64,000 bases of DNA, taken from the NCBI GenBank assembly GCA_964019135.1, contig OZ025263.1:23187639-23251638 (forward strand), given 5' to 3'. Both the position numbers and the translations under genes were made by a program. Positions 23,691-34,489 of the stretch are shown one piece after another (the first letter of the stretch is position 1; every line of letters begins with the position of its first letter). The notes beneath the pieces are model-generated. The model did no database searches, was not told where the DNA came from, and saw nothing but the letters and a program-made list of their open reading frames with translations. Origin of the DNA: Arenicola marina. Its lineage: Eukaryota; Annelida; Polychaeta; Arenicolidae.

Positions 23691-24186
23691 ACGAGGTGCT
23701 GTGTCGTACTAGTCATAACTTATTGAGAGTTTGACGCGCAACCAATTTATCTAGTTACAAGATGACGCATACAGGAGAACTAAAATAATGGTACAAGATA
23801 CTCTTCAGTTTTTAATCTGGCAATGTTGAAGCATCAGATGCAGTATGTGCATAAATCAGATCATTGTAACGTTGATCCAAATTTGTTACAGTGCACAGAT
23901 TTTCTTCAGGCTATTTCAGCACTAAGCGTAATTAAGGAATCATATCACAGCTGTTAACTGATTACCTGAAACGGTGCTTTGTTTCGCATGGGCGTTTGAT
24001 AGCGGATACCGCCAAACAAAATCCGAAATGGACGAATTTAATTACTATACTACAAAAGGACATATATCTAGCTAGAGATTTTCGGTGCAATCGGAATATA
24101 TAGGTGAGAATAGTTACCTTTCTTGCAATGGTCTTCGCCGGTATACATTCTTTGCAAACAACCATTTTGTAGCAGACGTTGTCATA
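23691..24186 (+). promoter_or_regulatory. Conserved upstream block of receptor copy 3
   Basis: This matches the upstream DNA of copies 1, 5 and 6: ATCTAGTTACAAGATGAC, CAGCTGTTAACTGATTACC, AAACGGTGCTTTGTTTCGC, CCGAAATGGACG and the CATTTTGTAGCAGACGTTG run before the ATG. The coding frame stays open for 34 codons upstream of the chosen ATG, so a longer N-terminus cannot be excluded. I prefer the ATG at 24187 because a signal peptide follows it and the other copies align there. Confidence 0.5.
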
Positions 24187-26907
24187 ATGAATTACGTAGA
24201 TAGTTCCACGATCTGCCTTAGTTTTGCAGCACTTGTGTTGCATATTTTATCCACCTGCCAGGGTGTTGTTTCCAGCAACAACACCCATCATACAGACAGC
24301 GACGTGGTCGTTCGGCTTCCCATCTGGACAAAGTACGTCGATATCAATCTATATACCGTGATGAAATCACTGAGCGAGATACGGCCCACACGTCAAGAGA
24401 AACCAATTTCTGAGCAACGTGACGGGGGGTTTACGCTTGCAGACGTCTACATGGTGTTGCAAAAGCGCCGCGAACCCATATGCAGCAGCCTCGTGTACTC
24501 GAACAACCACTTGACCGTGAGGGCGAATAAGAGCTTCGCACCGTGTGGCGCTTTGACCGTTCACGATTTCACGCCACCAGAGGACGTAAAGGCATTCTGG
24601 ACAGTCGTTGTGGCGCCCGCATTTGGCATAAACGTTACTGTCCTGGCGCTAGCCGTTCCTTATATGTGGCACCGCCAGTCAGTGTTCCTGGAACTGTCGG
24701 AGTCGGACGGTTATTACCTAGGTCAGTATTGCCCAGGGGCACTCCCCGGCGCCTTTTTCTCTCAATTCCACTCCGTCACCGTCAGCGTAAGCGGGGAGAC
24801 CCGTCTTAGGGCCCACCTGGACATATCCCTTGTATACCAGGTCCGCGAGGTCCGAAAATCCGGGATTGCTCCCAGCTTGCATTTCAGAGACATAATGGAT
24901 CAATCTCCGAAGAAATGGAATGGAACTTTTTTAATTACACCATTCGAACAGATCGATATGTATCTGATTAATGACTACAGACCGTTCGACAGGAGTGGAG
25001 GTTTATCGTCGAAGGGATATATCTACGATTTCGTTCACATTCTGGCCAAAGTAGGTTCCATCATAACAGTCACGTCTGCGACATTGACGTGCGTGGAAGC
25101 CGTCGAGGCAGATATGATCATTATGGACGGGCCGCTGATCCCGATGGTAGAATTCAACGCTTTAGAGGGTTACCTCAAAGTGCTGAGTCGACAGAAATGT
25201 GATGACGAAGTTGACTCGGTGACTCGTCTGCGATCAACAGCTGGGGATATCACTATACAGTTGATCACACGGAACCAGCCCCATGTAGGGGTATTTGACG
25301 AGACGTTTAACGCCTCACTCTGGTTAAGCATCAACCCCATGATTACCACCAGCCGTAACCACTACACCATTGACGTCGTCAACGACACTGCCTTCGGGTT
25401 TTCCGCCAGGGGCGGTGTGCAAATATACAATATCAATAGCCATGGAACACATTCCGCATATCTTCAACTGGCAATTAAGTCGCTGGTGATCACAGGGGTG
25501 AGCCACAGCGGATGTCAGCTGGGCGGGGTCTTCCTGACGCAGGGCGAGCGGTACGTTGGGGCGATCTGCAACCAGAACACCGCTCAGTTGTGGATTTCCC
25601 AATGGGGGCAGCGGGGGGTCAACGTCGGGAATACATTGCGCCTCGTAGTCAAAACCTACCGCAACCTGCGGGAAATCAGCTTCAATGGCACGCTGGAGGT
25701 CACGAAATGTGACGGGATTCTCAACCCCTGCGCCTGGTGCAGAACGAGTTTCGAGTTTGATTGGTATTTCGGCGCCTGCGCTGTCGATGAACCTGCCTCG
25801 CCTTGCTTCGACCTCGTCCACGCTTGGTTCGACACCCGGCCGTGTGCCAACGGAGATTGGTCTAACTGCGGTGCATGTACGATCTTCATCAAGAAGCGGT
25901 ACTCCGATGACGATGATGGCTTCCAGCACAGCCTGACCGCCGACCTTACGCGCAATACCTCCCTGATCGTGAATACGGTCGAAGACGTCACCTCGGCGTC
26001 CTGTGATCCGCTCAAAGAATACTACCGGACGTTGGGCCTAATCGTGTATTCGGAGATGTGCGCCTTACTAGGATACGGGAGTCAGATTCACTACGAGAAG
26101 GATTCATTGAAACAATGCCGCAGCCTCAGCGTCACCAAATCGAACGATATCGATTTCGCCGATGGGCAATGCGGCTGGATCGTCATAACAAACAGAGACG
26201 AAAGTTTTGGGTCGATAAATATACGATTCAGAAGACCTTCCCATCGCCCAATGTGCTGTGTGTACGAACTCCAGTTTGAAGGTCGGGGCGATTTCTGCCC
26301 CGGGATTTTGGAGATGGCACTCGGCTATACGTCTGAATCACGGAGCAAGGAAGGGCCAAAGGGACTGTACTGGCGCTGTGCACGCATATTAACTTCATGG
26401 GCAGGCCGAATAGACTGCCGCTCTCAAGTCAATTCAACGCAAGATAGCGAATGCGCTCGATTTAAAATGGATCTTTTTGGTCTGGAATTTGTTACGCAAC
26501 GGGATCAGTGCAGTTTCGTGATAACGTATAACGCCCGGCTTCACGATCCTCCCATCTCAGCACACAGTCTCCCAGTCAGCCAAGGCGGTGATAACGAACG
26601 ACTTGAGCCATGGTCCTCGTCCGTTTGCTTGCACGGCGCCCTCTACCGAGCATCCGTTGCCTTTGACAACCAGAGCTTGACCAGCTGGGATGCAGCGGAA
26701 GATTTTTGCCAGGGTTTCGGCGGTCATTTGATTAGTATTTCCAGTTCCGAGACGTGGCGCTTGGTTCAACATTGGATTACTGTTGGTGTCCCCAATGGTA
26801 CACATGATTCCGATGTGCTCGATTTGGGCTTTGCACAGGCTATCTTTCTCGGCCTGTTTACCCCCAGACCTGCAGAGGGAAATTGTCTCCGTTCGGAGGA
26901 GTTACCG
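24187..26907 (+). CDS. Receptor copy 3, exon 1: signal peptide, three CUB-like domains, Cys-rich region, CTLD1 start
   Basis: A clean 907-codon exon. Approximate residues: 1-26 signal peptide; 118-220 CUB-like 1 (INVTVLALAVPY ... YCPGALPGAFFS); 274-386 CUB-like 2 (TCVEAVEADMIIMDG ... GDITIQLITRN); 391-510 CUB-like 3 (CQLGGVFLTQGE ... RLVVKTYRN); 510-760 Cys-rich region unlike anything I can name; about 807 onward the first half of CTLD1. The CUB assignment rests on strand-and-cysteine patterns, so it is tentative. The donor used by copies 1 and 2 is here GAG|GGAAAT (26877), which cannot splice normally. A CCG|GTAGGT site 30 bases on (after 26907) is also phase 0 and would add ten residues in frame. 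I placed the exon end there as the best available donor. Confidence 0.82.
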
Positions 26908-27037
26908 GTAGGTCTTCCAGAGTATTATATTTTTTAGCACTTTTCATATAATATCTAAACAAAAATTGTTTTGCCAATTTGTTATTCTAATCTGCCTCGG
27001 AAGGAGACATATCAGTCATATTACAGACATATTATAG

Positions 27038-27092
27038 ATTTGATTTGATTGGGTTTGAACGGCACTTTCAGCCTGTAAGGCTATATCGCGCC
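27038..27092. mobile_element. 55-bp mini-insertion in the copy 3 intron, 11-bp target duplication
   Basis: ACATATTATAG occurs at 27027-27037 and 27093-27103, flanking exactly 55 bp that include GGGTTTGAACGGCACTTTC and CTATATCGCGCC. The same insertion with the same flanks is in the copy 5 intron (51945-51999). The introns of copy 2 (16185-16195) and copy 1 (about 6304-6313) hold a single copy of the flank, so they are empty sites. It is probably a truncated retroposon; the family is unknown. Confidence 0.7.
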
Positions 27093-27682
27093 ACATATTA
27101 TAGAGTCTATATACATATTTTTATATACAGAGCTGACGATATGTACATAATTAACCAAAGCCGGAGCCAGTTACATTACAGGTACACTTTTAATAATATA
27201 AGTTGAGTGTTGGAGACCACTCGGACGCCAACATATGACCATGTAAATTGCAACATAAAAGAAGGCTGAGATTTACTGACAGAAGTATTTAGAAACCTAA
27301 GATTCTACAGACAATCACTAACTCTAAGGCAAGTCAGAAAGTTATAGCGATAGCTTTGTTCTAAATGTGTCAAAATGCGAAACAACGCAGGTTTGTTAGT
27401 GGGTTTTCCTAAAAAACTGTTATTTGCTCGAAAATAAGTATGCCCCGTCAAAAAATGAACATACACGAAAGATGCACCTCAATGGGTAGCACATTCTGAA
27501 GCTTAAAATCTCTATCACAGATATGAACGAAGATATATGCGTTGTAAACTTTTTTTTACTAAAAATCGCTGTGACCTTGACCTTTGACCTACATATGTCA
27601 TTAGCGATTTATTGCATAACAGCGTCACAACTTACATAACTTCATAATGCGAGAGCCGATCGGTGATTTTCCTTCGTTTCAG

Positions 27683-30600
27683 GTTGCCGCACAGGCGATT
27701 ACATGGTTGGACACATCCCCCGTCACCTTCCAAAACTGGCATCGTCCTCTTCGGGATATTCCATGTCGGATAAGGCCATCCGCGGACATGCATCAAGACT
27801 TGTTCCTCGGGAAAGACTTGAGAGTGATCTCCTTTGACGTCATATTACGTGATGCACTGGAGTCGCTGCAGTCCGAGGGTGATCGGGGCGCTGACTGCAC
27901 TGTGGCCGTACTGCTCACCAACGCGGAGATACCGTGGGTCAAAGTCCCCTGCGATTATAAACTGAGCGACACTGTCACCATCTGCGAGTTCCGGGTCAGC
28001 GCGATGTGCTCTGTGGGCGAACCACACGCGGAGGGGGACCCAAGTAGTGTGGACGCCAGCATTATTGCGCGAAATGACCACTCCGATTGCTTGGAGGGCT
28101 GGATCAACATCCTAGGGAAGTGCCAACGCTTTGTGCCCTTAACGGTCGGGTCTGGCGATGCTGTAGCGGCAGGCGTTTGTAGAGGCGGCGGAACTGCAGC
28201 TCGATTGCCAACCTTCCTACGAGCGACCAATCACGACGCCACGGAATGGACTAGGGAGGAACAGTACGTCCAGCGCCTATATCTGGATATGCTGCCAGTT
28301 TGGACCACGATGGTGTGGTCGGGAAACGGCTCACCACCAGGGGCGCTGATGTTCAAAGGCGGCGCCGGTGATGCTTGCGTCCTGCTGACTCATATCCTAC
28401 ACTCTTTTACCGCTGTGAAACTTCACGACTTGCCGACGTGTCGCTATGGACCACAATCCAACACGACTGACATGGCCATCGTCGCGGTGTGCGAAGCTCC
28501 CGTAATCCCACTCCTCGTACCGTTGTGTCCCACCGGGCAGGGTGCGTGTGAAGACGGCACGTGCATATTGGAAGTCTACTTCTGTGACGGAGTAGAGGAC
28601 TGCCCGGACAGCTCAGACGAAGCGGACTGTGGTCATGTCTGCAGCTTTACCGGCAATCAGATTCATGCCACGATAGAAGCTACAGATCGCCTGAACTGCT
28701 TCAAGTCGTGTCATAGCACTAACTGCAGCTGTGGTGAGTTGTATTACCAATGTGACAGTGGCGGGTGTGTCGCCTACTCTAAGCTTTGCGATGGAATATC
28801 TGATTGTCTGCGGGGGGAGGACGAATCATTTTGCCAATTTCTTGCCCAAAGCCCGAATGCGTCAAAGGAAGGAATTATCGCGAGCCCACCAGTTGTGGGA
28901 TCAATTCCGCACCTTGCACATCACCCCAAAATGGCGACAGAGAACAATGACACATTGCGCGAGGGTACTCCAGTAGATTTCCACATTGCTACCGATCTAA
29001 TAATCGACTGTAGCGACACCTGGAAGGAGAATGAGTATCACAATGACGTCACTGAAAAATACAACGCCCCCAAGGCCAGTTCCAATAGTTCGTCTCATTG
29101 CGCTCGAAGTGACCACGTGAGGTGTGAGAAGTACTACTCCGGGGGTCCGTGCTACCCGCGGCATAAATATTGTTCTTATGAGGTGGACCAGCGAGGCGCC
29201 ATGATGTACTGTAGTAACGGTGCTCACCTCGAGAACTGCGCCTTACACCGCTGTTCAAACATGTTCAAGTGCCCCAGGGGTCATTGCATTCCATTCCACT
29301 ACGTCTGTAACGGGCGCCCCGACTGCCCGGCCGGTGGGGATGAGAGCCACTGCGAGCGACTTTCATGTCCACGGCTGCTCAAGTGTCGCCATGACAACGT
29401 GTGTGTTCACCCGGTGAATGTTAACAACTCAGTAACTGATTGTCCATTGTCTGGTGATGACGAGGCGTTGTCGCATTTGTTGCCATGCCCCCCGTCCTGT
29501 CGTTGTCTAGGCTACGCAATATCGTGCGCCAATCAGAGTCTTGCCTTAATCCCTGTCCTCTCATCTCACACTAAACTGTTGTCTCTCCGATCTAACCGGA
29601 TTAAACTGAACCGAAATGCAAAAATTATTTGCCGTTATCGTATTCTCCTCAAACTTGATTTATCCAAAAACGAATTGAGAACTATCCTCCCACACATGTT
29701 TGCATGTTTGAAATATCTGCGTATTTTGGATCTTAGTTCTAACGGCATTCTAATCTTGGACGAATATGCCTTAGCGGGCCTGTCAAAAGCAATTGAAATA
29801 GTGTTTTCGCATAACGTTATCTGGACCTTAGCAAATTATGTATTTCAAGAGGCCATGCTCATCATCAATTTGGATCTCAGTAATGTAGGTTTACAAGACA
29901 TACAGATTCATGGCTTTAATGGGCTGGAAAATGTACGGTATTTGAATCTCACGGGTAATGATTTACTCTATTTAACTTCAGATATAATGTTGCCCTTGCG
30001 TGCTAACCTCGTTTCCTTGGACGTGAGCCGTAACTACAAGCTTCAGATGAAGCAAGCGCTTTCCATTTGGCCGCTAATGAGCAGCCTGCGATACATAAAC
30101 TCAGCCCCTTTGAAGCTATGCTGCTTCGCTCCAAACGTGGCGACATGTGAACCAAGGCATGAGTTCGTGGTGTCTTCTTGTTCAGATCTAATCGAGCTTC
30201 GGTATTTTCGCTACGTTGTCTGGGTATTGTCGTTGTTGATTCTGAGCGGCAACCTGACGTCTCTTGGCTGGTGGTGGGCGGTGGCCGCCCGATTGGATCG
30301 TTCATTTGCTCGTTGGGCCAACGCCGCGGTTATGGTCGTTCTTAACCTCTCGGACGGCCTCCTGGGGGTCTATCTCGTTATCTTATCCCTGGCTGACCTG
30401 AACTATCGGGACACCTTTGCCATGCATTCGGACACGTGGTCTGGTAGTCTCCTTTGTAACTGTTTACGGGTAGCTACATTCTTGGCCTCGGAGGCGTCCG
30501 TAATGGCGCTGCTCAGCTTAACGGCCACCCGACTTGCGGCCGTGGTCCGTCCACTCCAGATGAGAGCGCTGAGGAGTCATGCGATAGTATGGCCCTTATT

Positions 30601-31105
30601 CTGCGCATGCGCCGTCTGTCTCGTGCTCGGAGTGCTTCTATTGACTGGAGTGGTGGACATCGGCGCTAAGGATGCCCCCGTTAATGGGTTGTGTTACCAC
30701 TTGTTGGCACCTCACCTGGGTGGCACACACTGGCACCCGGTAGACATCACGGCTTGGGCCTTCAACGTGGCCGCCTTCTGCGCCATAATTATCATGTATG
30801 TTTCTCTATTCTGGTCGTTGTACACAGCGCCGAGTGTCTCCGGACATACCAATAGGAAGCAAAAGGCCAACGCTTACGTCGTCATCCGCGCCGTCGCCTC
30901 CACATCCGTCAATATCGCCAGGTTCGTCGTCTTGGCAACAATCCAGTTCATTTTCAGAGACGGGGTCAAGGTTGAAAGTATTCTGCCGTCGTTCGTGGCA
31001 TTCCTTATACTCCCATTCCACGCGGTCATCAACCCATTGGTTATGACATTCAGCACCCTAGAATTCGCCAATACTCTTAAGGTCAGAGTTTCTAAGCAGC
31101 TGTGA
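27683..31105 (+). CDS. Receptor copy 3, exon 2: CTLD1 end, CTLD2, LDLa x4, LRR, 7TM
   Basis: A clean 1,140-codon exon after TTTCAG at 27682. Domains by position: CTLD1 end 27683-28020 (SPVTFQNWHRP, VPCDYKL..VTICEF); CTLD2 about 28081-28500; LDLa1 28525-28630 (CDGVEDCPDSSDEADC); LDLa2 28725-28835; Cys-rich linker; LDLa3 29245-29355 (CNGRPDCPAGGDESHC); looser LDLa4 to 29460; LRR N-cap 29485; about six LRRs to 30060; 7TM about 30200-31060. Neither CTLD shows the EPN/QPD and WND calcium-sugar motifs, so protein ligands are more likely. Helix 3 ends ATRLAAVV and helix 7 NPLVM, departing from the DRY and NPxxY motifs of most rhodopsin-like receptors. With exon 1 it predicts about 2,047 residues at the plasma membrane. 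A possible AATAAA lies at 31487. Confidence 0.9.
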   Translation, partial: VAAQAITWLDTSPVTFQNWHRPLRDIPCRIRPSADMHQDLFLGKDLRVISFDVILRDALESLQSEGDRGADCTVAVLLTNAEIPWVKVPCDYKLSDTVTICEFRVSAMCSVGEPHAEGDPSSVDASIIARNDHSDCLEGWINILGKCQRFVPLTVGSGDAVAAGVCRGGGTAARLPTFLRATNHDATEWTREEQYVQRLYLDMLPVWTTMVWSGNGSPPGALMFKGGAGDACVLLTHILHSFTAVKLHDLPTCRYGPQSNTTDMAIVAVCEAPVIPLLVPLCPTGQGACEDGTCILEVYFCDGVEDCPDSSDEADCGHVCSFTGNQIHATIEATDRLNCFKSCHSTNCSCGELYYQCDSGGCVAYSKLCDGISDCLRGEDESFCQFLAQSPNASKEGIIASPPVVGSIPHLAHHPKMATENNDTLREGTPVDFHIATDLIIDCSDTWKENEYHNDVTEKYNAPKASSNSSSHCARSDHVRCEKYYSGGPCYPRHKYCSYEVDQRGAMMYCSNGAHLENCALHRCSNMFKCPRGHCIPFHYVCNGRPDCPAGGDESHCERLSCPRLLKCRHDNVCVHPVNVNNSVTDCPLSGDDEALSHLLPCPPSCRCLGYAISCANQSLALIPVLSSHTKLLSLRSNRIKLNRNAKIICRYRILLKLDLSKNELRTILPHMFACLKYLRILDLSSNGILILDEYALAGLSKAIEIVFSHNVIWTLANYVFQEAMLIINLDLSNVGLQDIQIHGFNGLENVRYLNLTGNDLLYLTSDIMLPLRANLVSLDVSRNYKLQMKQALSIWPLMSSLRYINSAPLKLCCFAPNVATCEPRHEFVVSSCSDLIELRYFRYVVWVLSLLILSGNLTSLGWWWAVAARLDRSFARWANAAVMVVLNLSDGLLGVYLVILSLADLNYRDTFAMHSDTWSGSLLCNCLRVATFLASEASVMALLSLTATRLAAVVRPLQMRALRSHAIVWPLFCACAVCLVLGVLLLTGVVDIGAKDAPVNGLCYHLLAPHLGGTHWHPVDITAWAFNVAAFCAIIIMYVSLFWSLYTAPSVSGHTNRKQKANAYVVIRAVASTSVNIARFVVLATIQFIFRDGVKVESILPSFVAFLILPFHAVINPLVMTFSTLEFANTLKVRVSKQL

Positions 31106-31924
31106 GGCTGGGCTGTGTTTGTATTGAGCAGCAAGACAAATGAAACTGTATAAGCGTCCGCCCGGCGCCCCTAGCGGCGAACTCCAGCATCATACAGCAC
31201 CGAATTATATCAGCTTTTTAGATCTCGAGATTACCTCAACTTTGTAGTTCTTGTCTCTCACGGGTCACTAACACCTAAAATGGAGCGCCCTCCCACTTCT
31301 TTCTCCGAATAATCCATCCGATTCCAAATGTGCCCCCACCCCGCCCCATTCTGCGGGGTGACTGACAAATCTTCATATAATCTCGTATGGGCGAGACAAA
31401 GGCCTATGCTAATATATTAAACAATATATTAAACATGACCAAGAAAAATATATGTGGCAACGGGATTAAATTTTATGGCAGACTTAAATAAAAGGGTAAC
31501 GTTGTCGCGAGACTCCCATTAAGACCTGGAAGGCTGCAATCATGGGAACCACCCTGATTCAAGAAAAATATAATTGAACTAAAAGGTCAACAAATAGTGG
31601 AAAAAACGAAAAACAAAAACTACTGCTGCATGGAAATAATGCAAACAGGTGAACATGACAAACTTTGTAAAATAATCAAATATAAATAATTAATAATGGT
31701 AATAATAATAATAATGTAATCACTGTCATAGTCTTATGAAGTTAACAGTACAGTTAGCTTTGCTTCGTATATCGTATGGATTAATGTTCGAATTTTGATT
31801 TAAAGCGTAGTGGAAACTTAACGGAGGAAAATTACTGTGCTTCAGGTTATAGAAAAATGTAATTTGGTGCAGTCTATGGATATTCTTAAATTCTTAATAG
31901 TCTCAACTGGGTGAATAGTCGTTC
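31106..31924 (+). repeat. 3' flank of copy 3 in block X
   Basis: This matches the DNA after copy 5 (55584-56650) and, in its first part, the DNA after copy 1. Compared with those it lacks about 300 bp near 31345. It includes AT-rich TAA repeats near 31697. No coding frame is conserved between the two blocks. Confidence 0.65.
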
Positions 31925-31959
31925 AGTGCGTGCGTTATACTGGCTAAGGCTGATTATTC

Positions 31960-32050
31960 TGATCGCGGGCGCGGGCGCGGGGCGGGCGCGGGCAAGTTGT
32001 GACCGGCGCGGAGAGGGCGCGATCAGGGATGTAGCGCCCGCGCAGATCTC
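31960..32050 (+). repeat. (GCGGGC)n GC-rich tract
   Basis: A CpG-dense hexanucleotide run (GCGGGCGCGGGC...), followed by GCGCGGAGAGGGCGCGATCA and GCGCCCGCGC, in otherwise AT-rich DNA. The same tract with one extra hexamer is at about 56700-56795. It could be a small CpG island, a G-quadruplex or a repeat-element promoter. Confidence 0.6.
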
Positions 32051-32329
32051 TAGTAGACCATGATTTTAGTGTTCATGCAAAAATAGCCCGAAAACATATT
32101 GATATATCTCTTGCAACGATTGTCTCCGTACAAAACCCATGATTGGAGTTAGAATCGCAGCTATTTATATCTCACGCGCACCCGTTTTGTTGTCAATGTA
32201 GGCGTCACTTCCAATTTGAACATAATTACAGTACAATAACTTGAGTATCGCCTACTGATTGGTCAATCGGACACACCTCTAAAATCGGTGGCCTCCTGGT
32301 TAAGCGGTGAAATCGTCACTGGCGGTCAA

Positions 32330-33440
32330 TTTTTGTGTGTGAGCTACAAAATGGACGGAACATTTTGTAATTCGGAGGATAGACAATTGGGTTTATTAAG
32401 ACACTATTTATTACATGATAACCCGTTCGGATTTAGAACTCAGCTCTCCACAACGTCTGGTTTCATACTACTTATAGATAAAATCGCAACAGCAATAGAT
32501 AAAGGTGAATATGCTTTAGGTGACTACGTGACTTCTCGAAAGCTATCGATACAGTAAACCATGAAATACTCTTCACTAAGTTAGATGTATATGGTGGACG
32601 AGGAGTGGTGTTAAACTGGATAAAAAGTTACCTTACTGATAGGGTACAATATGTAGAGTATGATGCGGCATATAGATATATACAGAGAATTACTTGTGGA
32701 GGACCACACCGATCCACACGTATACCAGTCATGTTTCTTTTGTATATAAACGCCCTAGCCTCAGTGACTAAAACATTGTTTTGCATTGTTTTCTTTACAT
32801 TATATGACGATAATTATTGTACATAAACTTGCACGGAATGTAAATGAAACAAAGTACATGGTATTTCCATCAACCTGTAAGAAAATGAAAGCTTCCAGAA
32901 ATGTGGAGATAAATGGGTCAACCTATTACCAAAGTCACGAAAACGAAATTTCCAAGGGTGTATGGTGATAGTAATCGAGCATGTAGGGAACACATAGCAT
33001 ATATCAGAGGCAAAATCGCACGAGACTTTTTGTTGCAAAACAGAGCTGTTAGAATTATTACTGGTTTAGAAAGAAGTGCTCATACAGACTTGTTGTTTAA
33101 AACGCTGAATATTTTAACTTCTTGAATTTTGCTGAATATTGCATGTTAATATTTGTGCTCAAACTTAATAAAGGTCATATACCACAGGTGGTTGTCTCTT
33201 TATTAAGAAATAATTATCAAATAGACAGTTATGATACTCGGATCTAAGTTATACCACACACATCTGGTATTGTCAGAGCAAATTATTTCTGAACGATTGC
33301 AAAGCATGGAGGTATAGTGTAAAACGATGGTGTAATACAATAAATTTCAACGCCGATTCAAGTGTATAAAGGAGATCTCAGATCCAAAATTATTTTTCCA
33401 TCACCAAAGTGCATGAAGTGCAACTGACTGTAACCTGCAA
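32330..33440 (+). mobile_element. CR1/Jockey-type LINE fragment, block X
   Basis: The decayed translation shows the reverse transcriptase motif region 'FSKAIDTVNHEILF' (32541-32575) and LNWIKSYLTDRVQYVEYD (32614-32670). Then follow ITCGGPHRSTR in place of a VPQGS motif, a degraded YADD region, and the C-terminal NRAVRIITGLE and KTLNIL parts. Stops and indels are frequent. The same element lies at the same place in block Y, so it was inserted before the duplication. A 145-bp piece near 33017 is missing here but present in Y. Confidence 0.75.
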
Positions 33441-34158
33441 TAAGCCTTTTTCTATTCTATTTATTTCGTTTTGTTGTTTTTGTCATGATTGTTATCTAAT
33501 CCAGCTCATATTTTAAAAATACGTTTCATTTTGTATGAACTCGGCCGCTGCAGCTGCAACAAGCAATACATGGGGAGTCAAGTCATAGAGAACAAGGCAT
33601 TAATCCATTGAGGAACAACTTCATACACTGACATAATTTCTGGTTCACTGACATGTCTTCAGGTTTGCGGACATATATTCGGGTTTACTGACATATTTCT
33701 GGTGCTCTTTCATTTGACGCTCGTTCTTCTATAGAGTTTGTGGTAATGACAAACGGACAATCATGTGACGTGGGTATGTATTACTTATAGCGTACTGTCG
33801 TTTTGTATTCAGTACTGTTGCCACGGTCCTTCTTCCATTGGCTGTACTCCCTGCTCATTGGTCCATATACCTAAGATCAGCCGTAGCAAATGTCCAACTA
33901 ATCGTTTTATTGTGGAGACTTCCCGATACCCAGTTGTAAATTTCCCATTTTTAGCAAATGTATTTACTGGGAAACGATCGTTAAGATTCCGTAACACCGG
34001 ATACTCCAACCAGCACTCGTACCGGATGGATACATATGAGGTATTTCATCTATCTCAGTTACTCATGTGGGCATTTAAGGCGCATTGTGAGGATCTAAAT
34101 CATAAAATGCGCGCACATGTGTGAAAGGCAAACCCAGAGCTACAACTTTTTAACACTT
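33441..34158 (+). repeat. Shared 3' flank segment (blocks X, Y and W)
   Basis: No gene recognised. A run of about 20-bp imperfect repeats built on 'CTGACATATTTCTGGTTT' lies at about 33628-33700 and is also present at 58680-58765. The stretch around 33960 (ACTGG-AAACGATCGTTAAG) also occurs in block W at 43640. Confidence 0.55.
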
Positions 34159-34284
34159 TTAATTCTCTGTAATAATCACGTCGCGAATACCAATTTTGCC
34201 CACTCCTTTTGCCAATGTGTCCAGCCTGACGCAACGAGTTTCGGGCGCAGACGACGCCTGTGTCAGGGTTGGCGCCTGGCGTAT

Positions 34285-34431
34285 CGTTACGTCCTTGAGG
34301 TGGGCCTTGGGTCCCACTCCTGACAGGAGCAGCAACTTGGCGGTCCCCACGGTGCCGGCCGACAGGATGAGCTCCTTGTTGGCCCGCACGATCTCTTGCT
34401 GGCCCACTTGCTTAATGACCAAAATTGTTAC
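34285..34431 (-). pseudogene. Isolated GMC-oxidoreductase exon, block X, donor lost
   Basis: A 147-bp minus-strand exon, phase 0 at both ends, encodes EIVRANKELILSAGTVGTAK followed by LLLLSGVGPKAHL. This is the conserved motif region of GMC (glucose/choline dehydrogenase-type) flavoproteins. It is preceded by an acceptor (ATACAG at 34437-34432). The donor that reads AAG|GTACGC in block Y is AACG|ATACG here, so it cannot splice. No other exon of a GMC gene is visible nearby; it is a stranded exon copy. Confidence 0.72.
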
Positions 34432-34489
34432 CTGTATTACTCCTAACATGTCTAATATCGAGGAAAACACACCCAGAAGATTAAGGTAG

